Shown here piece after piece: positions 9,296-17,593 of a DNA stretch of 64,000 nucleotides. Position 1 is the stretch's first letter. Every line of letters starts with the position of its first letter. Under the pieces are notes generated by a model, which worked only from the letters and a program-made list of their open reading frames with translations, ran no database searches and had not been told where the DNA came from. Source of the DNA: Streptomyces cavernae. GTDB taxonomy: Bacteria; Actinomycetota; Actinomycetes; Streptomycetales; Streptomycetaceae. The stretch lies in contig NZ_ML137709.1 of assembly GCF_004023625.1 (NCBI RefSeq), positions 288,971 to 352,970 on the forward strand. The letters run 5' to 3'. A program made the position numbers and the translations under genes.

Positions 9296-9574
9296 ATGGG
9301 CGTTTTTGCCAGGTTTCGCCGCAAGTCAAAGGCCGCTTCCGGCACTGCCGAGAAGGCGTCGGTGACCGAGGCCGAGGCCGTCGTGTCGACTACGGACATC
9401 GCGGCCGCCACCTCGGAGACGGAGCCCTCCGGCAACGAGGAGCGCGCCGGAGACGAGGACGGGGCCGCGGCCGCGGTGAAGGGCGACGCGTCCGGTGAGG
9501 GCGTCGAGATCCCCAAGCAGCAGTCCGCTCAGGAGGCGGCCGACAGCGGGGCCGGCGAGGCCGCCCGTAGGTGA
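9296..9574 (+). CDS. Small conserved hypothetical protein, acidic and Ala-rich
   Basis: The 92-aa protein starts MGVFARFRRKSK, a short basic amphipathic N-terminus that could lie on the membrane. The rest is disordered and rich in Ala, Glu and Gly. GGAG sits 7 nt before the ATG. It diverges from miaA and is followed 24 bp later by the antitoxin-like gene, so the two are probably co-transcribed. No family motif is visible. Confidence 0.7.
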   Translation: MGVFARFRRKSKAASGTAEKASVTEAEAVVSTTDIAAATSETEPSGNEERAGDEDGAAAAVKGDASGEGVEIPKQQSAQEAADSGAGEAARR

Positions 9575-9598
9575 CCGACCCGCGCGGGAAGGTGAACG

Positions 9599-9907
9599 AT
9601 GGGCCTCCGGGACACGATGAAAACCAGACTCGCCCCTGCCAAGGGCAAGATGTCGGGCCTCGCGCTGCGGCACGAGGAGAAGATCGAGCACGGCATCGAC
9701 CGCGCCGCGCGGGTCGCCGACAGGACGACCAGGGGCAAGTACAGCACCAGGATCCACACGGGCACGGGCAAGGCGAAGGGTGCCCTGGACCGGTTCGCCC
9801 ACCAGGAGGGCAAGTCGCAGGGCACGCCCACTGCCGAGCGGACACCCCCGCCTGCGTCCGAGCCCCCGCCCCCGCCCGCTTCTGAGCCGCCCCCGCCGAC
9901 TTCCTGA
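9599..9907 (+). CDS. MT0933/Rv0909-type antitoxin-like protein
   Basis: The 102-aa protein has the pattern of the mycobacterial Rv0909 antitoxin family: KGK near the N-terminus, then RHEEKIEHGIDRAARVAD, TTRGKYSTRI and GKAKGALDRF, alternating Lys-rich and Asp-rich helical turns. The C-terminus is a Pro-rich tail with two PPPASEPPP repeats. A GGAAGGTG ribosome-binding site lies close before the ATG. No toxin gene is adjacent; the upstream neighbour is the 92-aa protein. In Streptomyces such proteins are often solitary, so the antitoxin name describes the family rather than a shown role. Confidence 0.7.
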   Translation: MGLRDTMKTRLAPAKGKMSGLALRHEEKIEHGIDRAARVADRTTRGKYSTRIHTGTGKAKGALDRFAHQEGKSQGTPTAERTPPPASEPPPPPASEPPPPTS

Positions 9908-9982
9908 TCCGACGCGCGACGGCGTGGCGGCGGACGATCGGGCACAGCACGGCGGACGAGTCGGCTCAGGAGGGCGATAGCC

Positions 9983-10043
9983 GGCACACGACGGCGGAGG
10001 ACCGCGGAGCACCCCATGCTCCGGTCCTCCGCCGTCGTGTGCC
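9983..10043. terminator. Very long hairpin between convergent genes
   Basis: Positions 9983-10011 and 10017-10043 form an inverted repeat with a 27-bp stem, a 2-nt bulge and a 5-nt loop. It follows the antitoxin-like gene by 75 bp and faces the minus-strand gene at 10320. It is long for a terminator and has no T tract, so it may have another role or be the residue of an inverted duplication. Confidence 0.7.
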
Positions 10044-10130
10044 GCGTGCCGTCGTGTGCCGGAGGCGCCGTCCTGTGCGGGAGGTGCCGTCGTGTGTGCC
10101 AGGAGTGCCGTTCTGTGCCACGTGCGCCGT

Positions 10131-10375
10131 CGGTGCCGCAGCCGCGTGCGGCGCCGTGTGCCGCCCAGGCCACCCGGGCCACCCGGGCCACCCGTTGGCC
10201 CTACGACCAGGCCGCCACCAGATAGCCCACGCCGTACGGCGCCTCGTCGTACAGCATTCGGTGCCGCAGCCGCGTGCGGCGCCGTGTGCCGCCCAGGCCA
10301 CCCGGGCCACCCGTTGGCCCTACGACCAGGCCGCCACCAGATAGCCCACGCCGTACGGCGCCTCGTCGTACAGCA
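10131..10375. repeat. 128-bp tandem duplication of a gene's 3' end
   Basis: Copy 1 (10131-10256) and copy 2 (10259-10375) are almost identical; copy 1 has one extra 9-bp CACCCGGGC-type unit. Copy 2 contains the last 18 codons and stop of the gene at 10320-11039 plus its downstream sequence. Copy 1 repeats those codons (LYDEAPYGVGYLVAAWS) as a gene fragment. Degenerate GCCGTCGTGTGCC-like units lie to the left, at 10030-10130. Confidence 0.93.
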
Positions 10376-11039
10376 GTGACCCGCCCAGTCCCGCGTCTTC
10401 CGCCGCGCCCGCGAGGACCTGCCAGGGGGCACGGCCGGAGGCCTTCAACTCCGCCGCCAGTTCCGCGTCCAGCGCTTTGAGGGCCGCCACGTCCGCCGAC
10501 CCCAGGGCGCGCGCGACCGCCGCGTCGAAGGGCGCCGCCCGCTCGTCGAGGTAACCGGGCGCCTTGAGCGTGCGGCACGCGCTGCCGTCGCCCATCACCA
10601 GCAGGGCCACCCGCTCGGCCTGCGCCCCGATCTCCCGTCCCACCTGGATACACCGCTCGGCCGCGAGGGGTTCCCCCACACCCAGTCCCTCGATCGGGGC
10701 ATCGGAGAAGTCCGTTCGCTCCAGCAGCCACGCGGCGACGGCGAGGGAGGGCGGCAGCTCACGCTCCGAGGTGCCGGGGCCGTCTCCCAGGTCTCCCAGG
10801 CGTACGTCGAGGTCGACGCCGAACCCGCGGAAGGAGCCGCGGGTCCCCGCCGCGTGCGGCCCGCGCCCGCTCTGCTCGGCGGGGCCGACGACGACCAGCA
10901 GGTCGGGCCGCGCCGCCGCGAGCACACCCAGAGCGTCCGCGCACGCTTCGCGCGCGGCGGCCAGTTCGGGCGCGGCTCCCGCGGCGACCTCGGGCACGAG
11001 CAGGGGCGGGCAGGGGCAGACCGCGGCGGCTACAAGCAT
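10320..11039 (-). CDS. Class III extradiol dioxygenase subunit B-like protein
   Basis: The 239-aa product looks like the conserved actinobacterial protein related to the B subunit of class III (LigB-type) extradiol dioxygenases: an N-terminal CPCPPLLVPEV segment, a LLVVVGPAE strand and a VALLVMGDGSA region. The family normally uses a His/Glu iron site. I do not see a clear full set of ligands, so catalytic activity is uncertain. It lies 82 bp downstream of miaB on the same strand and is probably co-transcribed. Its last 18 codons are duplicated downstream. Confidence 0.75.
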   Translation of the reverse strand: MLVAAAVCPCPPLLVPEVAAGAAPELAAAREACADALGVLAAARPDLLVVVGPAEQSGRGPHAAGTRGSFRGFGVDLDVRLGDLGDGPGTSERELPPSLAVAAWLLERTDFSDAPIEGLGVGEPLAAERCIQVGREIGAQAERVALLVMGDGSACRTLKAPGYLDERAAPFDAAVARALGSADVAALKALDAELAAELKASGRAPWQVLAGAAEDAGLGGSLLYDEAPYGVGYLVAAWS

Positions 11040-11121
11040 GATCGGCAGCGTAGCCCCGCCCCTGGGCCGAGTGTCACCGGTCGGTCGCCGCCGAGTGTCA
11101 ATAGCTGCCGAGTGCCACCGG

Positions 11122-12657
11122 TCAGTCGCAGCCGCACCCGCTGCCCGTGGCGACCGGCAGCGGCTCGGGGACGCCTACCTTGGGCAGGCCGAGCATCACT
11201 CCCGCCGGCTTCCGCGCCTCGTCCGTCCTCGCCGCCTTCTCGACGTGTCGCTTCTCCCAGGCGTCTCCCGCGCGCGTGGCGCGCACGTTCAGGACGGCTC
11301 CCTCGGCGAGCAGGTGGTGGGGCGCCGCGTAGGTGATCTCGACGGTGACCATGTCGCCGGGACGGACCTCCGCGGTGGGCTTGGTGAAGTGCACCAGACG
11401 GTTGTCGGGTGCGCGGCCGGACAGGCGGTGGGTGGCGCCGTCCTTGCGGCCCTCCCCCTCGGCGACCATCAGTTCCAGGGTGCGGCCGACCTGCTTCTTG
11501 TTCTCCTCCCAGGAGATCTCCTCCTGAAGGGCGACGAGACGCTCGTAACGCGCCTGGACGACCTCCTTGGGAATCTGGTTCTCCATCGTGGCCGCCGGGG
11601 TGCCGGGGCGCTTGGAGTACTGGAAGGTGAAGGCCTGCGCGAAGCGGGCCTCGCGAACCACGTGCAGGGTCTGTTCGAAGTCCTCCTCGGTCTCGCCTGG
11701 GAAGCCCACGATGATGTCGGTGGTGATCGCCGCGTGCGGGATCGCCTCCCGCACCTTGCGGATGATGCCCAGGTAGCGCTCCTGACGGTAGGAGCGGCGC
11801 ATCGCCTTCAGAACGGTGTCCGAGCCCGACTGCAGCGGCATGTGCAGCTGGGGCATCACGTTCGGGGTCTCGGCCATGGCGGCGATCACGTCGTCCGTGA
11901 AGTCGCGGGGGTGCGGCGAGGTGAAGCGCACGCGCTCCAGGCCGTCGATCGTGCCGCAGGCCCGCAGGAGCTTGCTGAAGGCCTCACGGTCGCCGATGTC
12001 GGACCCGTAGGCGTTGACGTTCTGCCCGAGCAGGGTGATCTCCGAGACGCCCTCGTCGACCAGTGCCTCGATCTCGGCCAGGATGTCGCCTGTCCGGCGG
12101 TCCTTCTCCTTGCCGCGGAGCGCGGGGACGATGCAGAAGGTACAGGTGTTGTTACAGCCGACGGAGATGGAGACCCACGCGGCGTACGCGCTCTCGCGGC
12201 GGGTCGGGAGCGTGGACGGGAACGCCTCCAGCGCCTCGGCGATCTCGACCTGCGCCTCCTCCTGGACGCGGGCGCGCTCCAGGAGGACGGGCAGCTTGCC
12301 GATGTTGTGCGTCCCGAAGACGACGTCCACCCAGGGCGCCTTCTTCACGATGGTGTCGCGGTCCTTCTGCGCTAGGCAGCCGCCGACGGCGATCTGCATC
12401 CCCGGGCGCCCGGCCTTCTTCGGGGCGAGCCGGCCGAGGTTGCCGTACAGCCTGTTGTCGGCGTTCTCACGCACCGCGCACGTGTTGAAGACGACGACGT
12501 CCGCGTCACCGTCCGAGCCCTCGGGGGCGCGTACGTAGCCGGCCTCCTCCAGGAGCCCGGAGAGCCTCTCGGAGTCGTGGACGTTCATCTGGCACCCGTA
12601 GGTGCGCACCTCGTATGTCTTGACGCCCACTGCCAGGCTCCGGTCACTGCTGCTCAT
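11122..12657 (-). CDS. miaB: tRNA-2-methylthio-N6-dimethylallyladenosine synthase MiaB
   Basis: MiaB is a radical-SAM methylthiotransferase that adds the 2-methylthio group to i6A37. The 511-aa protein has an N-terminal UPF0004 domain with its three cluster cysteines ([23 protein letters not shown]), the radical-[11 protein letters not shown] motif (Cx3Cx2C), then a TRAM domain. The C-terminus ends in a Cys-rich tail (GSGCGCD) typical of Streptomyces. The second family member in this window, at 47087, is RimO. The [12 protein letters not shown] segment after the radical-SAM motif identifies this one as MiaB. The MazG-like gene lies 66 bp upstream on the same strand. Confidence 0.96.
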   Translation of the reverse strand: MSSSDRSLAVGVKTYEVRTYGCQMNVHDSERLSGLLEEAGYVRAPEGSDGDADVVVFNTCAVRENADNRLYGNLGRLAPKKAGRPGMQIAVGGCLAQKDRDTIVKKAPWVDVVFGTHNIGKLPVLLERARVQEEAQVEIAEALEAFPSTLPTRRESAYAAWVSISVGCNNTCTFCIVPALRGKEKDRRTGDILAEIEALVDEGVSEITLLGQNVNAYGSDIGDREAFSKLLRACGTIDGLERVRFTSPHPRDFTDDVIAAMAETPNVMPQLHMPLQSGSDTVLKAMRRSYRQERYLGIIRKVREAIPHAAITTDIIVGFPGETEEDFEQTLHVVREARFAQAFTFQYSKRPGTPAATMENQIPKEVVQARYERLVALQEEISWEENKKQVGRTLELMVAEGEGRKDGATHRLSGRAPDNRLVHFTKPTAEVRPGDMVTVEITYAAPHHLLAEGAVLNVRATRAGDAWEKRHVEKAARTDEARKPAGVMLGLPKVGVPEPLPVATGSGCGCD

Positions 12658-12723
12658 GCGACAAGGGTAGGCGGTGCGGGCCGTACGCCCGAACGGGTTG
12701 TGGACGGCCCGCCGGTGAACGGG

Positions 12724-13149
12724 TCATTCCGCGCCCGGGCCGGGGCCGTCCGCGCCGGGGACCCAGCCCTGGCGTCGCAGTACGCCGGACACGTCCGGCG
12801 CCCGGTAGTGCTCCCCCTTGAGGACCTTGCCGTCGACCCGGCGGGCGATCCGGCCGTCGGGACCGCGCTTGGACATGTTGGCGCGGTGGATCTCGGCGAT
12901 GACCTCGTCCAGGCCGATGCCGTGCACGAGGGCGGTGCCGTACGCCACGTAGACCACGTCGGCCAGTTCGTGGGCCAGCTGGTCCAGGGGCCCGGTCACG
13001 GACACCTCGGCGACCTCGGCGGCCTCCTCCGCCAGGAGTTCGCCCCGGTGGGTGGCGAGTTCGGGAGAGACCTCGGTCGGTGTGCTGCGGGCGTCGAGGC
13101 CGAACGCCAGGTGGAATTCGCGGACGAGATCGGCGGGTGAGGAGTGCAT
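12724..13149 (-). CDS. MazG / PRA-pyrophosphohydrolase-like protein
   Basis: The 141-aa protein carries the all-alpha NTP pyrophosphatase pattern: EEAAEVAEV (the ExxE metal helix), then QLAHELADVVYVAYGTA (ELAD, the second acidic helix), as in MazG, dUTPase-like and phosphoribosyl-ATP pyrophosphohydrolases. The KRGPDGRIARR segment afterwards is typical of the PRA-PH-like group in actinobacteria. It probably hydrolyses a nucleoside triphosphate to monophosphate and PPi, perhaps in pool cleaning. The ligand is not known. It sits just upstream of miaB on the same strand. Confidence 0.8.
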   Translation of the reverse strand: MHSSPADLVREFHLAFGLDARSTPTEVSPELATHRGELLAEEAAEVAEVSVTGPLDQLAHELADVVYVAYGTALVHGIGLDEVIAEIHRANMSKRGPDGRIARRVDGKVLKGEHYRAPDVSGVLRRQGWVPGADGPGPGAE

Positions 13150-13481
13150 TCTGTGAGCCTAACGAGGTCTTTGAGACAGCGCGTGCCTGCGTTGCGTAGG
13201 CTTCTTGAGCCTTCAAACACGGTCGTGTGTACGGCAGTTGGCCCGCCGGGCGCACGGCGGCACGTGGCAGTACCTCGCGCAGCGGCGCCCCGGACGGGCG
13301 ACACCGGCGAGCCGGGCCGACGGGGGCTGCGGAGCAACGAGGACCACGGGTGATCGTCGGCATCGCGCGCCGCCGCCCCAACGCCCCACCTCCGCTTGCC
13401 CCGTCGTCGTGCCGTCTGCGGCCGAGAGGCTCCCGCGGCTCCCCAGGCCGTCAGGAACGAACAGGAACACTAAGGAATCCC
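13150..13481. other. Intergenic region upstream of the amidase gene
   Basis: This 332-bp gap separates two divergent genes, so it must hold both promoters. A palindrome ACACG-GT-CGTGT lies at 13217-13228, inside a stretch (TTGAGC at 13205) that could be a promoter, but I cannot assign it firmly. I see no small gene. Confidence 0.4.
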
Positions 13482-14600
13482 ATGACCGTTCCACCCACAC
13501 CCCCCTCCCACCGAACCTCCTCCCGTCTCAGCCGCCGCGGTCTGATCGGTGCCGCGAGCGCCGTCGCTGTGGGCGCCGTGGTCACGCCCACCGTGATGGC
13601 GGCCACGACGGACGACTCCTCCGGCGACGCCGACGGGTCGACGACCGAGGCGTTCCCCAAGACCCGGGCCGAGGCGGCCACCGGCGAGGCGCCGGTCGAG
13701 ACCGCTTTCCCCCTCGTCTACGTCGGTGTGCGCTGGTCGGGAACCGGCGACGCCGCCGGCGGAGGCATCCGGCTGACCGCTGCCGACGGCAGCCTCGGCG
13801 CCTGGAAGTCACTGAGCGGCAGCGGCTGTTCGGAGGGCGAGGGCGGGGCGCTCCTCATCCCCGCCCGGGAGGCGTCCGGTTACGAGGTGAAGGCCCCGGA
13901 CGGCGCCGACGGTCTGCGTTCGCTGGCCCTCGACACCGTGCACGGGCCGCGGCGCGAGGTGGCCGTTCCGGCAGACACCACCCGGGTGCGCGGGGTCGCG
14001 TATCTGTCGCGGGCTGCCTGGGGTGCGGACGAGTCACTGCGCTTCAAGCCCGACGGTTCCGAGAACACGCCCACCGCGTACTACCCGTTCCAGACCATCA
14101 CGGTGCATCACACCGCCACCCCGAACGACGATCCGGACCCGGCCGCCACCGTGCGCGCGATCTACCAGTTCCACGCGGTCACCAACGACTGGGGCGACAT
14201 CGGGTACCACTTCCTCATCGACGAGGAGGGACGCATCTACGAGGGGCGCTACTCGGGGGACGACGGTATTCCCGCGCACAACGCGGACGGGAAGCTGGTC
14301 ACCGCCTTCCACGTGGGCGGCTTCAACTCCGGCAACCTCGGGATCGCCCTCCTCGGCACACTGGTGGACCAGGGCCCCACGGACGCCGCCCGGGCCTCCC
14401 TCACCCGGCTGATCCGCGTCCTCGTCCGTTTCCACGGCGTGGACCCCAAGGCACAGGTGACCTACGTCAACCCCGTCAACGGCACCAAGAAGGACGTCCC
14501 GGAGATCAGCGGTCACCGCGACTGGATGGAGACGGAGTGCCCGGGCGCGACGATGTACGCGGAACTGGCGGCGCTGCGGGACGCGGTGGGCGGGCGGTGA
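13482..14600 (+). CDS. Tat-exported N-acetylmuramoyl-L-alanine amidase (PGRP type)
   Basis: The 372-aa protein begins with a twin-arginine signal (SRRGLIGAAS) and a hydrophobic core ending about residue 45. A variable middle domain is followed by a peptidoglycan-recognition/amidase_2 domain at about 165-365. Zinc ligands are visible in ITVHHTA, SGHRDW and ECPG, and SRAAWGADE marks the domain start. It should cleave the amide bond between MurNAc and L-Ala outside the membrane, in wall turnover. I chose the ATG at 13482 because AAGGA lies 6-7 nt before it; the open frame upstream is not coding-like. It is followed by a repeat array. Confidence 0.92.
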   Translation: MTVPPTPPSHRTSSRLSRRGLIGAASAVAVGAVVTPTVMAATTDDSSGDADGSTTEAFPKTRAEAATGEAPVETAFPLVYVGVRWSGTGDAAGGGIRLTAADGSLGAWKSLSGSGCSEGEGGALLIPAREASGYEVKAPDGADGLRSLALDTVHGPRREVAVPADTTRVRGVAYLSRAAWGADESLRFKPDGSENTPTAYYPFQTITVHHTATPNDDPDPAATVRAIYQFHAVTNDWGDIGYHFLIDEEGRIYEGRYSGDDGIPAHNADGKLVTAFHVGGFNSGNLGIALLGTLVDQGPTDAARASLTRLIRVLVRFHGVDPKAQVTYVNPVNGTKKDVPEISGHRDWMETECPGATMYAELAALRDAVGGR

Positions 14601-14640
14601 GCTGAACCGTCCGGGTGTGCTCGGCCGGGCTGACCTTGGT

Positions 14641-14945
14641 GCGGTTCCTGCTCGGCTGGGCCGCTCCGGAGTGGTCCTTGACCGGCTGGGCCGCTCCGGA
14701 GTGGTCCTTGACCGGCTGGGCCGCTCCGGAGTGGTCCTTGACCGGCTGGGCCGCTCCGGAGTGGTCCTTGATCGGCTGGGCCGGTCCGGAGTGGTTCCCG
14801 ATCTGCTGGCTTGGGCGGAGCGGTTCCCGACCGGCCTGCTCGTCCGGAGTGGTTCCCGATCTGCCGGCTTGTCCGGAGCGGTTCCCGATGATCTGGGCCG
14901 GTCCGGAGCGGTCCCTGGCCCGCTCGTCCGAAGCGGTCCCCGGCT
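14641..14945. repeat. 30-bp minisatellite between amidase and TAXI genes
   Basis: About ten units of 28-30 bp fill the 436-bp gap. Units starting at 14651, 14681, 14711 and 14741 are nearly identical, with core GGGCCGCTCCGGAGTGGTCC. Units from 14771 onward decay progressively toward the TAXI gene. The period is a multiple of three, so all six frames stay open, but nothing suggests translation. Confidence 0.92.
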
Positions 14946-15036
14946 GGCTCGCCAGAGCTGGGCAGTGGGTGCACGGCGGGGCGTGCGTGTGCCCCGCCCT
15001 GGTCATCCGGGGCGGCAGGCTGGCAGGATCGCGCGC

Positions 15037-16035
15037 ATGCCCAAGCCATTCCCCCCGATCGGCAGACGCCGCGCGCTGCAGGGTTCCGCGGCCGCGTTCG
15101 TGGCCTTCGGACTGCTGTTGTGGTGGCTGCTGCCGATAGGGGAGAGATCGCCCGGCGGAGACGTGACCTTCAGCACGGGTTCCCAGAAGGGCGTGTACCA
15201 GCAGTACGGGGGCCTGCTGAAGGACGCGCTGGCGGAGGACATGCCCAGCCTCGACGTACGGCTCTGGGAGAGCGAAGGGTCGCAGGAGAACGTCGAACGG
15301 GTGGCCACCGGGCAGGCCGACTTCACCATCGCGGCAGCCGATGCGGTCGCCAAGTACCGCCTGGACCAGCGTTCGGGGTGGGGCCGGCTGCGCGGCTGCG
15401 CCCGGCTGTACGACGACTACGTCCAGCTGGTCGTGCCGCGCGCCTCGTCCGTGCACTCGGTGGCGGACCTGGAGGGCAAGAAGGTCGCGATAGGACAGCC
15501 CGGCTCCGGGGTGCGGCTGATCTCCGAGCGGATCCTGGTGGCTTCCGGGCTCGACCCGAACAAGGACATCAAGGCCGTGTCCAGCAGCATCGCCACCATG
15601 TCCGAGCAACTCAGGCGCGGGGAGATCGCGGCGTTCTTCTGGTCCGGCGGGCTGCCCACGGGGGCCGTGGCCTCGCTCGCGGAAACCTTCGACATCCGGC
15701 TCGTCCCGCTCGGCGGCGACCTCGTCGAGAAACTCCACAAGCAGGGCGGGGTCTCGGTCTACTACCGGGCGGCGGACATTCCCGCCGATGCGTACAAGGA
15801 GGTCCAGGAGGGGCAGGCCGTGCAGACGGTGGCGGTGGCGAACATCCTGGTGACCCGCGCGGGCGTCGACACGAAACTCACCGAGCGCTTCACCCGGACG
15901 GTGATCGACAGCCGGGACAGCATCGGGCAGGAGGTGCACTCGGCGCAGTTGGTCGACCTGCGCACCGCCATCTACACGGATCCGCTGGAACTGCACGAGG
16001 GCGCGGCACGGTACTACCGCTCGGTGAAGCCGTAG
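15037..16035 (+). CDS. TAXI-family solute-binding protein without permease
   Basis: The 332-aa protein matches TAXI-type (TRAP-associated extracytoplasmic immunogenic) binding proteins: TFSTGSQKGVYQQYGG at the start of the fold, GQADFTIAAADAV, GQPGSGVRL and AFFWSGGLPTGAV. Residues 12-33 form one hydrophobic segment after RRR, with no lipobox, so it is an anchored or cleaved secreted protein. No TRAP membrane subunits (DctQ/DctM) are nearby, so a transport role is doubtful. It is convergent with gluK, 124 bp away. At least one characterised TAXI protein, from Thermus, binds glutamate/glutamine, which makes the neighbourhood suggestive. Confidence 0.85.
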   Translation: MPKPFPPIGRRRALQGSAAAFVAFGLLLWWLLPIGERSPGGDVTFSTGSQKGVYQQYGGLLKDALAEDMPSLDVRLWESEGSQENVERVATGQADFTIAAADAVAKYRLDQRSGWGRLRGCARLYDDYVQLVVPRASSVHSVADLEGKKVAIGQPGSGVRLISERILVASGLDPNKDIKAVSSSIATMSEQLRRGEIAAFFWSGGLPTGAVASLAETFDIRLVPLGGDLVEKLHKQGGVSVYYRAADIPADAYKEVQEGQAVQTVAVANILVTRAGVDTKLTERFTRTVIDSRDSIGQEVHSAQLVDLRTAIYTDPLELHEGAARYYRSVKP

Positions 16036-16159
16036 CGGGTCCCGCTCCCCGGCGCTCTCCGACCACACCGCGCGACCGCGCCACACGTAAACCGTCCAGG
16101 GAGACCGCCACCGCCCAGGGAGACCGCACCGCACCCGACTGCCCGCCCGCGCCCACTCC

Positions 16160-17584
16160 TCAGATGCCGGAAGGACCCCTCTCGGGTCTGACGCGCGGCA
16201 CAGTCACCGTCACCGTCAGGCCGTGCGGTTCGTGATGGGTGTAGGCGATCGTGCCGCCGCCCGCTGAGAGCAGTGCGCGGGAGATGGACAGACCGAGGCC
16301 GGAGCCCTTGATGTTCTGGTGGCGACCGCTGCGCCAGAAGCGGTCGCCGATGCGGGTGAGTTCTTCGTCGGTGAGGCCGGGACCGGCGTCGGTGACGACG
16401 ACCTTCGAAACTTCCCCGTTCGAGGTGACGGAGACCTCGACCCGTTCCCCTTCGGGAGTGAACTTCAGGGCGTTGTCGATGACCGCGTCGAGGGCACTGG
16501 AGAGCGTGACCGGGTCGGCCCAGGCGGTGGTGGCGGGGCAGTCGCCGACGAGTCGTACGCCCTTGAGCTCGGCTACCGGTTCCCAGGCCGCGACGCGCTC
16601 CGCGGTCAGCGCGCCGATGTCGGTGAGCCGGAGGTCGGCCTGCGCGTGTTCGGCGAGGGCCAGGTCGAGCAGGTCGTCGAGGACCTGTGCCAGACGTTTG
16701 CCCTCGGTGCGGACCGAGGCGATCTCCTCGTTGCCCTCCGGCAGTTCGAGGGCGAGAAGTTCGATGCGCAGCAGCAACGCAGAGAGCGGGTTGCGCAGTT
16801 GGTGCGAGGCGTCGGCGACGAAGGCGCGCTGCTGCTCCAGGACGTCCTCCACGTTGTCCGCCATCTCGTTGAACGACCGGGCCAGACGCCTGAGTTCGGG
16901 CGGTCCGCCGGCCGCGGCGACCCGTGCGTTCAGCCGCCCGGTGGCGATGTCGTGGGTGGTCGCGTCGAGAATCCGTACGGGCTTGAGCACCCAGCCGGTG
17001 AGCCGCAGCGCGGCACCCACCGCGAGCAGCATCGCGGCGGCCTCCCCGAGACCGATGACGAGCCACCCGTGCAGGGTCTTGGAACGCATCTGCCCGGTGG
17101 GCGAGTCGGTGACGACCACCGCGACGACGTCACCGTCCCGGATGACCGGTGAGGCGACGACCAGCCGTTTCTTGCTGTCCCAGGGCCAGATCTGTGCCGG
17201 GTCGTGGCTGCGCCGCCCCAGCAGCGCCTCCTCGAAAGCGTCACGCCCCTCGCCCTTCGCGGGCAGGTACCAGGTCTCGGGGGCGTGCGCCATGGCGGAG
17301 TGGTCTCGGTAGAAGACGCCTGCGCGGATCCCGTAGACCTCGTCGTACTGCTGCAGCTCGCTACGCAGCGTAACCCCGCGCTGTCCCTCGGGGCCTACCC
17401 GCGAGCCGGTGGGGCGGTCGGTGACGAACTGTGCGAGGGACGCGAAGCGGGCGGCGTCGTCGATCCGGTCGACGACGACCTCCTGCTGCTGCGCGGCGGC
17501 GAGGCTCACCGCGAGCGGAACGCCTAGCGCGAGCAGGACCGCCGCCATGAGGACGATGAGCAGCGGAAGAAGACGTGTGCGCAC
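16160..17584 (-). CDS. gluK: Sensor histidine kinase GluK
   Basis: The 474-aa protein has a membrane segment at residues 5-30, an extracellular sensor region to about 165, a second membrane segment at about 170-190 and HAMP at 190-245. HisKA carries the phospho-acceptor His in FVADASHQLRNPL, and HATPase_c has NALKF, DAGPG and GSGLGLSIS. It follows gluR by 9 bp and the pair diverges from gluABCD. This matches the S. coelicolor GluR-GluK system, described as sensing external glutamate and activating gluABCD. The name rests on that gene order as I recall it. The start is GTG. Confidence 0.88.
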   Translation of the reverse strand: MRTRLLPLLIVLMAAVLLALGVPLAVSLAAAQQQEVVVDRIDDAARFASLAQFVTDRPTGSRVGPEGQRGVTLRSELQQYDEVYGIRAGVFYRDHSAMAHAPETWYLPAKGEGRDAFEEALLGRRSHDPAQIWPWDSKKRLVVASPVIRDGDVVAVVVTDSPTGQMRSKTLHGWLVIGLGEAAAMLLAVGAALRLTGWVLKPVRILDATTHDIATGRLNARVAAAGGPPELRRLARSFNEMADNVEDVLEQQRAFVADASHQLRNPLSALLLRIELLALELPEGNEEIASVRTEGKRLAQVLDDLLDLALAEHAQADLRLTDIGALTAERVAAWEPVAELKGVRLVGDCPATTAWADPVTLSSALDAVIDNALKFTPEGERVEVSVTSNGEVSKVVVTDAGPGLTDEELTRIGDRFWRSGRHQNIKGSGLGLSISRALLSAGGGTIAYTHHEPHGLTVTVTVPRVRPERGPSGI

Positions 17585-17593
17585 CCGTCCCCG

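Noticed and set aside
14641..14945. CRISPR array
   Set aside because: Units are contiguous tandem repeats without unique spacers of constant length, and there are no cas genes. The same holds for 23936-24340.
14506..16134. Minus-strand frame with PVKDHSGAAQ repeats
   Set aside because: It runs antisense through the TAXI gene and the 30-bp array; TAXI has real family motifs on the other strand.
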